A DNA stretch of 5,206 nucleotides from an uncultured Oscillospiraceae bacterium. Lineage in GTDB: Bacteria > Bacillota > Clostridia > Oscillospirales > Oscillospiraceae. The notes below the pieces were generated by a model, which worked only from the letters and a program-made list of their open reading frames with translations, was not told where the DNA came from and ran no database searches. This document shows, piece after piece, positions 1 to 5,206 of the stretch. Numbering within the stretch: the stretch's first letter is position 1; each line of letters opens with the position of its first letter. The translations under genes were made by a program, and so were the position numbers. The DNA lies in assembly GCA_905234575.1 (NCBI GenBank), contig CAJOIG010000124.1, positions 1-5,206 on the forward strand. The letters run 5' to 3'.

Positions 1-318
1 GACCCCGCGCTGGACGCGGAGCAGCTCCGGCATCTCGGCGCGCTCTGGGCCGGGGACCTCAGCCCGACGGACCCCGTCGTCAGCCCGCTGTACGGGGAAT
101 TCGACGGCCTCGGGCGCATCACCCTCCTCACCGGGACGGCCGAGCTCCTTTACCCTGACATCCGGACCCTCGACGAGAAGCTCACCGCCGCGGGCATCGA
201 CCACGACTGCCTCGTCTATAACGGGATGTTCCACGTCTGGCCGCTGTACATGGCCTACGGCGTGCCGGAGGCGAAGGCGGCCTACGCCGATATTCTGGCC
301 GCCGTCCAGGCCGGCTGA
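1..318 (+). CDS. Alpha/beta hydrolase fold-3 (HSL/esterase-like), C-terminal part only
   Basis: The reading frame is open from the first base and ends at TGA 316-318, giving the last 105 residues of a protein whose start lies outside the window. The visible part fits the C-terminal half of the hormone-sensitive-lipase/alpha-beta hydrolase fold-3 family: a VSPLYG stretch (residues 27-32 of the fragment), then LLTGTAELLYPD (42-53), where the acid of the Ser-His-Asp triad normally sits, then GMFHVWPLY (75-83) with the catalytic-type His at fragment residue 78. The nucleophile Ser (GxSxG) and the oxyanion HGG motif would be upstream and cannot be checked. At the usual Asp position of the acid motif this protein has Glu (fragment residue 48). 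Members hydrolyse small carboxyl esters and are usually cytoplasmic; the substrate here cannot be inferred. The gene converges on the polyphosphate operon and is probably unrelated to it functionally. Confidence 0.87.
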   Translation, partial: DPALDAEQLRHLGALWAGDLSPTDPVVSPLYGEFDGLGRITLLTGTAELLYPDIRTLDEKLTAAGIDHDCLVYNGMFHVWPLYMAYGVPEAKAAYADILAAVQAG

Positions 319-329
319 AATTGCCTTCC

Positions 330-370
330 AAAAAACCGTACCCCGCCGGGATCGTTTCCGGCGGGGTACG
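330..370 (-). terminator. Rho-independent terminator of the PAP-ppk1-ROK operon
   Basis: A perfect 13-bp inverted repeat (CGTACCCCGCCGG at 337-349 paired with 358-370) has an 8-base loop (350-357). Read on the minus strand, the stem is followed after one base by six T's (330-335 on the plus strand are six A's). It starts 17 bases after the stop codon of the ROK kinase gene, which is where an operon terminator is expected. On the plus strand there is no T-tract after the stem, so it should work poorly for the convergent hydrolase gene, although the hairpin could still protect that transcript's 3' end. Confidence 0.9.
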
Positions 371-387
371 AGTATGTATTGAGAGAA

Positions 388-1347
388 TCAGAGTCCCTCG
401 ATGAGGGCCAGGTCGCCATAGAGGACGGAGTCGTCCCCGAGGGCGGCGTTTTTGACCTCCACGGAGGATCGGATGGCGGGCATGCAGTAGGCGTCCAGCT
501 CCGCAAGGATCTTCCCGAGGAACCGGTCGCCCATGGATTCGATGATGCCGCCGCCGAACAGGACGAGGTCCGGGCTGAAGATGTTGATGAGGCTGCCGGC
601 GGCGACGGCGAGATAATGGCAGGCCCGGTCCACGGCCTCCATCGCCACGGCGTCGTCCGCCGCGAGGGCCTTTTTGAGGTGCTTGCTGCGGAATACGCCC
701 TCCTGAACGTGCTCCGTCAGGAGGCTTTCCCGGCCTCGGGCCGCCTGCTGGCGGACATAGGCGCTCATGCCCTGCTTGCTGGCGTAGGCCTCGAGGCAGC
801 CGGACTGACCGCAGTTGCACAGGGGGCCGCCGGGATCGAGGATCATATGGCCGAGCTCGCCGCCCTTGAATTGGTGTCCGGTGTACAGGGACCCGTTCAG
901 GATGAGGCCGCCGCCGACGCCGGTGCCGACGAAGAGGCCCACGATGTTCCGATACCCCCGGCCCGCGCCGAAATGGTACTCGCCCAGCACGCCGAGGTTC
1001 ACGTCGTTCCCGGCGTAAAACGGCACGCCGAAGCGCTTTTCCATGGCGGCGCGCAGGTCGTAGTTCCGCCAGGGCAGGTTCGGCGTGAAGAGCACCACGC
1101 CCGTCTCCTGGTCCACGACGCCCGGCGCGCAGGAGGCGATGGCATTCACCTGCTCGAGGGAAATACCGAAGCCATCGAGCATCTCCTCCACCACGCCGGC
1201 AATGACCTCCTCCACGTTCGCGGCCTCGCCGCCCTTGGATTTCGACCGCTTTTTCAGGCGGTAGACGATCTCGCGATTTTCGTTGAAAATGGCGCCAAGG
1301 ACCTTGGTCCCACCCACGTCCAGGCAGATATTGTAGCGTTCGGACAT
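388..1347 (-). CDS. ROK-family sugar kinase (glucokinase-like)
   Basis: This 319-residue protein carries the full ROK kinase signature. The phosphate-binding DVGGTK is at residues 10-15, the catalytic Asp lies in GND (113-115, D115), and the second phosphate loop GTGVGGG is at 141-147. The sugar-binding GELGH is at 163-167 (E164, H167), and the zinc motif CNCGQSGCLE is at 177-186. There is no N-terminal helix-turn-helix, and length and start match stand-alone kinases, so it is an enzyme rather than a NagC/XylR-type ROK repressor. Family members phosphorylate glucose or related hexoses (mannose, fructose, ManNAc) with ATP in the cytoplasm; sequence alone does not fix the sugar. It is the last gene of the operon, 9 bases after ppk1, with a strong ribosome binding site overlapping the ppk1 stop. 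Some actinobacterial ROK enzymes use polyphosphate as donor, which is intriguing in this context, but the zinc motif and length resemble the ATP-dependent type. Confidence 0.93.
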   Translation of the reverse strand: MSERYNICLDVGGTKVLGAIFNENREIVYRLKKRSKSKGGEAANVEEVIAGVVEEMLDGFGISLEQVNAIASCAPGVVDQETGVVLFTPNLPWRNYDLRAAMEKRFGVPFYAGNDVNLGVLGEYHFGAGRGYRNIVGLFVGTGVGGGLILNGSLYTGHQFKGGELGHMILDPGGPLCNCGQSGCLEAYASKQGMSAYVRQQAARGRESLLTEHVQEGVFRSKHLKKALAADDAVAMEAVDRACHYLAVAAGSLINIFSPDLVLFGGGIIESMGDRFLGKILAELDAYCMPAIRSSVEVKNAALGDDSVLYGDLALIEGL

Positions 1348-1349
1348 GC

Positions 1350-1358
1350 GATCACCTC
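1350..1358 (-). promoter_or_regulatory. Ribosome binding site of the ROK kinase, overlapping the ppk1 stop
   Basis: The minus strand reads GAGGTGATC, a nine-base match to the anti-Shine-Dalgarno sequence. Seven bases separate its GAGG core from the ATG at 1347. Its first two bases are the last two of the ppk1 TGA stop (1359-1357). Ribosomes finishing PPK1 would therefore sit directly on this site, which supports both the ATG chosen and translational coupling. Confidence 0.88.
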
Positions 1359-3552
1359 ATTCTTCTTTCGTTTCTTCCCGGCGGAACAGACGGCGGAGCC
1401 GGTCCCCCAGCGTGGGGCGCGGGGAAGCGGCCGGGACAGGCGTCTCCTCCGCCGGCGGCGCGGAGGGTCCGCCCGTCTCCGGCTTGACGCGGATGGCGCT
1501 GAAATAGCAGTACAGCGCCTCCTGGGAGGAGGTGCCCTCCCCGCCGGGCTCGCGGAGATAGCTGCCGTCCGGCTGCATGACCCGGGATTTTTCCCGGTCG
1601 TTCCGAAGGGCGTTCAGAATCTCGTTCACCTGGGCGCGGGTGTCGGGGGTTACGACCTCCACGAACGCCTCCACCCGGCGCTCCAGATTGCGGTTGAGCA
1701 GGTCGCCGGAGCCGAGGAACAGGCGCTCGTCGTCGCCCTCGCCGAAGCGGTAGATCCGGGAGTGCTCCAGCCAGCGGCCGACGACGCTCTTCACGACGAT
1801 GTTCTCGGTCTTCCCCGGCACGCCGGGACGCAGGCAGCAGATGCCGCGGATATACAGTTCGACTTGAACCCCCGCCTGCGAGCACTGGATGAGCTTTTCC
1901 ATGACGTCGAGGTTGTTCATGGAGTTGACCTTGAAGGCCACGCGGCCGTTTTCCCCCTTGGCGATCTCCCGGTCCAGCAGGTCCAGCACCCGGCTCTTGA
2001 AGCTCAGCGGCGCGATCCAGAGGGTATGGGCCTCCGGCGGGAGTTCCCCCTCGGCCATGGCGGCGAAGGCGGCCTCGGCATCCGCGGCGGCGCCCTCGTC
2101 CGCGGTGATGAGGGACAGGTCCGTGTACTGCTCGCCCGTCACCTCGTTGTAGTTGCCCGTGCCCACTTGCGTGATGTGGGAGAGGTTCCCGCCGTGCTGG
2201 CGGGTGATGAGGCAGAGCTTCGAGTGGACCTTGTAGTTCGGCAGGCCGTAGATGACCCGGCAGCCGGCGTCCTCCAGGATCTCGGAATAGTCTATGTTGT
2301 TCTGCTCGTCGAACCGGGCCCGCAGTTCGAGAAGGCACAGCACGTCCTTGCCCTTGTCCGCAGCGTAGGCCAGCGCCGCCGCGACCTTGGAGCTTGCGGA
2401 CATGCGGTAGAGCGTGACCTTGATGGACAGGACCTCCGGATCGTCCGCCGCCTCGTACAGCAGGTCCACGAAGGGCAGCATGCTCTGGAACGGGAAGCTC
2501 ATCAGAAGATCGTGCTTCTCGATGTAGCGGAAGTATTCGCCCTTTTTGAGTCCGATCTCCCGGGCGGGACGACGCTCCTCATAGCGGAAATTCTCGTGCG
2601 GGCCGATGCAGGAGCGGAAGCTCAGGTCAAAGGGCACCGACGAGGTGAACACGCTGCGCTCCGGGACCCGGAGCTTTTTGATGAGCGCCGCCCGCGCCGC
2701 GTCCGTGAGCTTGCCGTAAAACTGCACGCGGACGGGCATCTCCCGCTTGCGCTTCGTGAGCATGGCCGCCATTTTCTGGCGCCGGTCCTCGTCGCCCCGG
2801 TCCTCCACGGCGGAGAGGAACACGTCCGCGTTTCGCGTCACCTTCACCACCGCCGACTGGACGACCGTCTCCTTTTTCAGCAGCAGGGGCAGGAAGTGCC
2901 GCACGAGCTGGTCCGTCAGGACGATCTTCTGGCTGCCGTCGATCTCAAAGCTGAGATACGCCGGGACTCGGTGCAGGGGAATGATGGCGAGCTTCTGCTC
3001 TCCCGTCCGGCCGAGGAAGGCGATGATATAGGTCTCCTCCCCCCACAGAAACGGCAGGGCCTGGTCCATGTCGATGATCTTCGGGAAGAGCTGGTTTTTC
3101 AGGTCCCCAAAGAGCTTTTTGCTCATGAGCTCGTCGACCTTGCTGATCTTCTTGAAGTCCAGCACGTCGATCTTATTCTGGCGCAGCTCCTCCCGGATGG
3201 CCTTCCATACACTCTCCGCGAGGACCTGCTGCTCCCGGGTGACGCGCAGTGCCTCCGCGATCTGGGCGTCGGGCAGGAGCCCGGAGAGGGAGTCTCGATT
3301 GTCCGGGTCCAGGATGGCCCGGTGGGTCAGGATGCCGATCCGGACGCGGTAGAATTCCTCCAGGTTCGACTGGTAGATCATGAGGAATTTCAGCCGCTCC
3401 AGCAGCGGGACGGCGGGATCCGCCGCCTCCAGCAGGACACGGTGGTTGAACGCGAGCCAGCTCAGCTCCCGGTTTATGTAGATGCTCTCCGGGGCCGGCT
3501 TCTCCGCTTTTTTCTTTTTGTCCTTGGTTTCCCTGGAGTCCTTGGATGCCAT
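1357..3552 (-). CDS. ppk1: Polyphosphate kinase 1 (PPK1)
   Basis: This 731-residue protein is a complete PPK1, which reversibly transfers the gamma-phosphate of ATP to polyphosphate. The N domain begins near residue 25 with YINRELSWLAFN and contains NLEEFYRVR (63-71; N63 matches the adenine-contacting Asn45 of the E. coli enzyme). A head domain follows (about 131-330), then two phospholipase-D-like C domains (about 331-511 and 512-690). The phosphohistidine is H443 in KVHSK (E. coli H435), and the second active-site His is H597 in LEHSRIY (E. coli H592). R383, R413 and Y476 match E. coli R375, R405 and Y468 with constant offset. Two parts exceed the usual core of about 690 residues: a Lys-rich head (1-22) and a Pro/Ala-rich tail ending in a basic helix (691-731). 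The start is supported by AGAGGA eight bases upstream, and the next Met is residue 58, inside the N domain. It lies 2 bases after the PAP gene, so PAP-made ADP is its natural co-substrate. Confidence 0.97.
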   Translation of the reverse strand: MASKDSRETKDKKKKAEKPAPESIYINRELSWLAFNHRVLLEAADPAVPLLERLKFLMIYQSNLEEFYRVRIGILTHRAILDPDNRDSLSGLLPDAQIAEALRVTREQQVLAESVWKAIREELRQNKIDVLDFKKISKVDELMSKKLFGDLKNQLFPKIIDMDQALPFLWGEETYIIAFLGRTGEQKLAIIPLHRVPAYLSFEIDGSQKIVLTDQLVRHFLPLLLKKETVVQSAVVKVTRNADVFLSAVEDRGDEDRRQKMAAMLTKRKREMPVRVQFYGKLTDAARAALIKKLRVPERSVFTSSVPFDLSFRSCIGPHENFRYEERRPAREIGLKKGEYFRYIEKHDLLMSFPFQSMLPFVDLLYEAADDPEVLSIKVTLYRMSASSKVAAALAYAADKGKDVLCLLELRARFDEQNNIDYSEILEDAGCRVIYGLPNYKVHSKLCLITRQHGGNLSHITQVGTGNYNEVTGEQYTDLSLITADEGAAADAEAAFAAMAEGELPPEAHTLWIAPLSFKSRVLDLLDREIAKGENGRVAFKVNSMNNLDVMEKLIQCSQAGVQVELYIRGICCLRPGVPGKTENIVVKSVVGRWLEHSRIYRFGEGDDERLFLGSGDLLNRNLERRVEAFVEVVTPDTRAQVNEILNALRNDREKSRVMQPDGSYLREPGGEGTSSQEALYCYFSAIRVKPETGGPSAPPAEETPVPAASPRPTLGDRLRRLFRREETKEE

Positions 3553-3554
3553 AC

Positions 3555-5033
3555 TTACAGTCCTCTCGTGATGTGTTCCTCGCAGGCCCGCTCCAGCGCC
3601 TCCACGACGATGCGGAGGGTCTTGATGCGGGCGTATTTCTTGTCGTTCGACTCGATGATGTACCAGGGCGCGTTTTCCGTGCTGGTCTTTTCGAGCATCT
3701 CGTCCACCGCGGCCTCATACAGGGGCCATTTCTCCCGGTTGCGCCAGTCCTCCTCCGTCAGCTTCCACTGCTTCTCGGGGGTGTTCTGCCGGTCGGTGAA
3801 GCGGGCGAGCTGGGTGTCCTGGTCGATGTGGATCCAGAATTTGAGCACCACCGCGCCCCAGTCGTCCGTGAGCTGGCGCTCGAACTCGTTGATCTCGTTG
3901 TAGGCGCGCTTCCAGTCCGCCTCCGCGCAGTAGCCCTCCAGCCGCTCCACCATCACCCGGCCGTACCAGGTGCGGTCAAAGATGCAGACATGGCCGCTGC
4001 GGGGCAGGCGCGTCCAGAAGCGCCATAAAAACTGCCTGGCCAGCTCGTGCGGCAGGGGCGACGCGATGGGGATCACGTCGAAGCCCCGGGGGTCCAGAGG
4101 CCGGGCGATGCGGCGGATGTTCCCGCCCTTGCCCGCGGCGTCCCAGCCCTCGTAGCAGAGGATGACGGGGATCCTCTTCCGATAGATCACGTTATGAAGC
4201 TGCTTGAGGCGCTTCTGCAGCTTCTTGAGCTCCCGGCGATACTCCTCGTCCTCCAGCGCGGGCGAGAGGTCCACGTCTGCGAGCTTCGGCATGGGGATGA
4301 GGGGAAACTTCTCTTTGAAGGGCTCGCCCACATAGCGGCCCTGCTCCACGCCCCGGTCGATGCTGTCGGTGATGAGACGCAGGGCGTCCCGGACGGCGGC
4401 CTTGCGCTTGCTGCCGTCCAGTCGGATCCACGGGATCGTCTCCCCCGTCTTCTCCATGAACTCGTCGTAAGCCTCCCGGAAGGCCTTGTACTCCCGGTGC
4501 TGCCAGAGGTCGTCCTCCGTGACGCGCCACTCCGTCTCGTAGTTCTCCCGCAGGGCGCGCATGCGCTCGTGCTGCTCCTTCCGGTCGATGTCGAGGAAGA
4601 TCTTCAGGAGCAGATACCCGCCGTCCCGGAGCTGACGCTCGAACTCGTTGACCGAGCGGACGCGGGTCTTGTACTGCTCGCCCGTGATGTCCCGGCGGAG
4701 GCGCTTGCGGACCACGTCCTCCATCCAGCCGGCGTCGAAGAACATGATCTTTCCGTTTTCCGGGATGGCGCAGGCGTAGGGATGCAGGAAGGGATAGCGC
4801 GCCTGGGCCTCCGGGACGATCTGGGGCGAGACGACGTTGTAGAACCGGGGATCGATGCCGGAAATGAGCTCGTTGATGAGGCTGCCCTTTCCCGCGGCGG
4901 ACCAGCCCTCCACGAGGACGATCACGGGAAGGCCCTTGGCGCGAAGGAGCTGCTGCTGGCCGAGGAGCTTATCGCGCAGGGCGCGGATCTCCGCGCTGAG
5001 CGCGGTTTTATTCTCCTTGTTTTCCTTCTCCAT
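3555..5033 (-). CDS. pap: Polyphosphate:AMP phosphotransferase (two-domain class II PPK2)
   Basis: This 492-residue protein contains two PPK2 (P-loop kinase) domains in tandem, the layout and length of PAP enzymes such as Pseudomonas aeruginosa PA3455, which catalyse AMP + polyP to ADP in the cytoplasm. Domain 1 (about 10-230) has P-loop EGWSAAGKG (42-50) and a Walker-B-like FFDAGW (98-103). Domain 2 (about 265-490) has the canonical EGWDAAGKGGNIRR (295-308), Walker B IFDRTWYGR (351-359), the lid-type RFTDRQNTPEKQWK (411-424) and APWYII (455-460). Domain 1 replaces the Asp before AAGKG with Ser and lacks the DRxWYGR pattern, so catalysis most likely rests in domain 2, as reported for PA3455. 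NEFERQL occurs in both domains (129-135, 382-388), a trace of the duplication. It is the first gene of the operon, with a promoter and AAAGGA site just upstream. Class II assignment rests on architecture; ADP or GMP use cannot be excluded. Confidence 0.95.
   Translation of the reverse strand: MEKENKENKTALSAEIRALRDKLLGQQQLLRAKGLPVIVLVEGWSAAGKGSLINELISGIDPRFYNVVSPQIVPEAQARYPFLHPYACAIPENGKIMFFDAGWMEDVVRKRLRRDITGEQYKTRVRSVNEFERQLRDGGYLLLKIFLDIDRKEQHERMRALRENYETEWRVTEDDLWQHREYKAFREAYDEFMEKTGETIPWIRLDGSKRKAAVRDALRLITDSIDRGVEQGRYVGEPFKEKFPLIPMPKLADVDLSPALEDEEYRRELKKLQKRLKQLHNVIYRKRIPVILCYEGWDAAGKGGNIRRIARPLDPRGFDVIPIASPLPHELARQFLWRFWTRLPRSGHVCIFDRTWYGRVMVERLEGYCAEADWKRAYNEINEFERQLTDDWGAVVLKFWIHIDQDTQLARFTDRQNTPEKQWKLTEEDWRNREKWPLYEAAVDEMLEKTSTENAPWYIIESNDKKYARIKTLRIVVEALERACEEHITRGL
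3561..3566 (-). promoter_or_regulatory. Ribosome binding site of ppk1, inside the 3' end of the PAP gene
   Basis: The minus strand reads AGAGGA here, eight bases before the ppk1 ATG (3552-3550). The site is formed by the codons for the third- and second-last residues of PAP (Arg490-Gly491), and only two bases lie between the PAP TAA stop and the ppk1 start. This arrangement points to coupled translation and confirms the long, Lys-rich form of PPK1. Confidence 0.82.
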
Positions 5034-5040
5034 CGTTTTT

Positions 5041-5046
5041 TCCTTT
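5041..5046 (-). promoter_or_regulatory. Ribosome binding site of the PAP gene
   Basis: The minus strand reads AAAGGA, followed by an A-rich seven-base spacer and the ATG at 5033. Spacing and the A-rich leader favour efficient initiation and decide this start over internal Met codons. Confidence 0.82.
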
Positions 5047-5100
5047 CGGCTCGGTTGTTTTTTCGGATTGTTATATTTTTATTTTACGCTGTCCGAGCCG
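5047..5100. repeat. 8-bp inverted repeat flanking the -10 region of the operon promoter
   Basis: CGGCTCGG at 5047-5054 and its exact reverse complement CCGAGCCG at 5093-5100 are separated by 38 bases. One arm lies inside the -35/-10 spacer and the other in the 5' untranslated region, just upstream of the ribosome binding site. This could be a pair of operator half-sites or a long-range RNA/DNA structure, but with only 8 bp in GC-rich DNA it may be chance. Confidence 0.35.
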
Positions 5101-5109
5101 GTTCGTCAA
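5081..5109 (-). promoter_or_regulatory. Sigma-70/SigA-type promoter of the PAP-ppk1-ROK operon
   Basis: On the minus strand TTGACG (5109-5104) matches the -35 consensus in five of six bases. It is separated by exactly 17 bases from TAAAAT (5086-5081), which matches the -10 consensus in five of six. Transcription should start near 5074, giving a leader of about 40 bases. The region from about 5055 to 5086 is the most AT-rich patch in the window. A second -10-like TATAAC (5075-5070) has no matching -35 box. Confidence 0.78.
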
Positions 5110-5112
5110 CGG

Positions 5113-5135
5113 AAAAAACGGGGGAATCTCCGCCG
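5113..5135 (-). terminator. Possible weak intrinsic terminator of the upstream gene
   Basis: On the minus strand CGGCGGAGATTCCCCCG (5135-5119) can fold as two 3-bp stems interrupted by one C-C mismatch, with a 3-base loop, and is followed immediately by six T's (5118-5113). It lies 8 bases after the stop of the partial upstream reading frame and just before the operon promoter. The stem is short, so termination may be incomplete and some read-through into the PAP gene is possible. Confidence 0.42.
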
Positions 5136-5143
5136 CCCTTCGA

Positions 5144-5206
5144 TCAGCCGAACAGGCACAGCGCGAGCCCGTACAGCACGCTCGCCCCGACGCCGTAGGC
5201 GATCAC
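5144..5206 (-). CDS. C-terminal end of a hydrophobic, possibly membrane protein (partial)
   Basis: On the minus strand a frame is open from the window edge to TGA (5146-5144). It encodes 20 residues rich in Val, Ala, Leu and Gly with two Tyr (for example GASVLYGLALCLFG at the very end), which reads like a terminal transmembrane helix. Support comes from the hydrophobic composition, the same orientation as the operon, and a T-tract hairpin just downstream. The fragment is too short to identify a family. It ends 110 bases before the PAP start and appears to be a separate transcription unit. Confidence 0.5.
   Translation of the reverse strand: MIAYGVGASVLYGLALCLFG

Noticed and set aside
330..370. 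The hairpin as a bidirectional terminator serving the left-hand hydrolase gene
   Set aside because: On the plus strand the stem is followed by AGTATGTATTGAG rather than a T-tract, so only the minus-strand direction has a full intrinsic terminator.
388..1347. ROK protein as a transcriptional repressor (NagC/XylR type) controlling the operon
   Set aside because: The protein starts directly at the kinase fold with DVGGTK at residue 10 and has no N-terminal helix-turn-helix domain.
1352..2338. Long Arg/Pro/Gly-rich open frame on the minus strand overlapping ppk1 (and similar ones over the PAP gene and the ROK gene)
   Set aside because: These are out-of-frame shadows of GC-rich coding DNA, with the Arg/Pro/Gly/Ala-rich composition typical of such shadows and no homology-like motifs.
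379..3903. A 1174-codon open frame on the plus strand, antisense to the ROK gene, ppk1 and part of the PAP gene
   Set aside because: Over the ROK gene and ppk1 it is aligned codon-for-codon with the sense genes, so it stays open simply because those genes avoid TTA, CTA and TCA codons, as GC-rich genes do. Its translation is low-complexity (rich in Ala, Val, Leu, Asp, His) with no recognisable domain, and the sense strand carries three clear families with ribosome sites.
5070..5075. TATAAC as an alternative -10 box for the operon
   Set aside because: The hexamer 17 bases upstream has no resemblance to TTGACA, whereas TAAAAT at 5086-5081 is paired with TTGACG at exactly 17 bases.
4047..5198. 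A 383-codon plus-strand open frame antisense to the PAP gene
   Set aside because: It has the same cause: it is codon-aligned with the PAP gene, which lacks TTA, CTA and TCA codons. It has no convincing ribosome binding site and no domain.

Overview
This is a compact, GC-rich bacterial window of about 5.2 kb that is almost entirely coding. Strong Shine-Dalgarno sites, intrinsic terminators with T-tracts and very short intergenic spacing fit a high-GC member of the Firmicutes/Clostridia (Oscillospiraceae-like). That placement is inferred from style and protein families and is not proven.

The centre is a three-gene minus-strand operon, read from right to left. It starts at a sigma-70-type promoter at about 5081-5109. 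The first gene (3555-5033) encodes a two-domain PPK2 enzyme of the polyphosphate:AMP phosphotransferase (PAP) type. Two bases later comes ppk1 (1357-3552), a full-length polyphosphate kinase 1 with both active-site histidines. Nine bases later comes a ROK-family sugar kinase (388-1347). The ribosome binding site of each downstream gene lies inside the end of the gene before it, so translation is probably coupled. A 13-bp perfect hairpin followed by six T's (330-370) ends the operon.

The genes make biochemical sense together. PAP uses polyphosphate (polyP) to turn AMP into ADP. PPK1 interconverts ADP + polyP and ATP. The ROK kinase would spend the resulting ATP (or, less likely, polyP itself) on phosphorylating a hexose. 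The operon therefore looks like a polyP-driven nucleotide-recharging and sugar-activation module. None of the families is new; the grouping, and the charged tails of this PPK1, are what merit attention.

The flanks hold two partial genes. On the left (1-318, plus strand, convergent with the operon) is the C-terminal third of an alpha/beta-hydrolase fold-3 esterase-like protein. On the right (5144-5206, minus strand) is what looks like the last 20 codons of a hydrophobic, possibly membrane-embedded protein, with a weak terminator behind it. No RNA genes, CRISPR arrays, insertion sequences or other mobile elements were seen.
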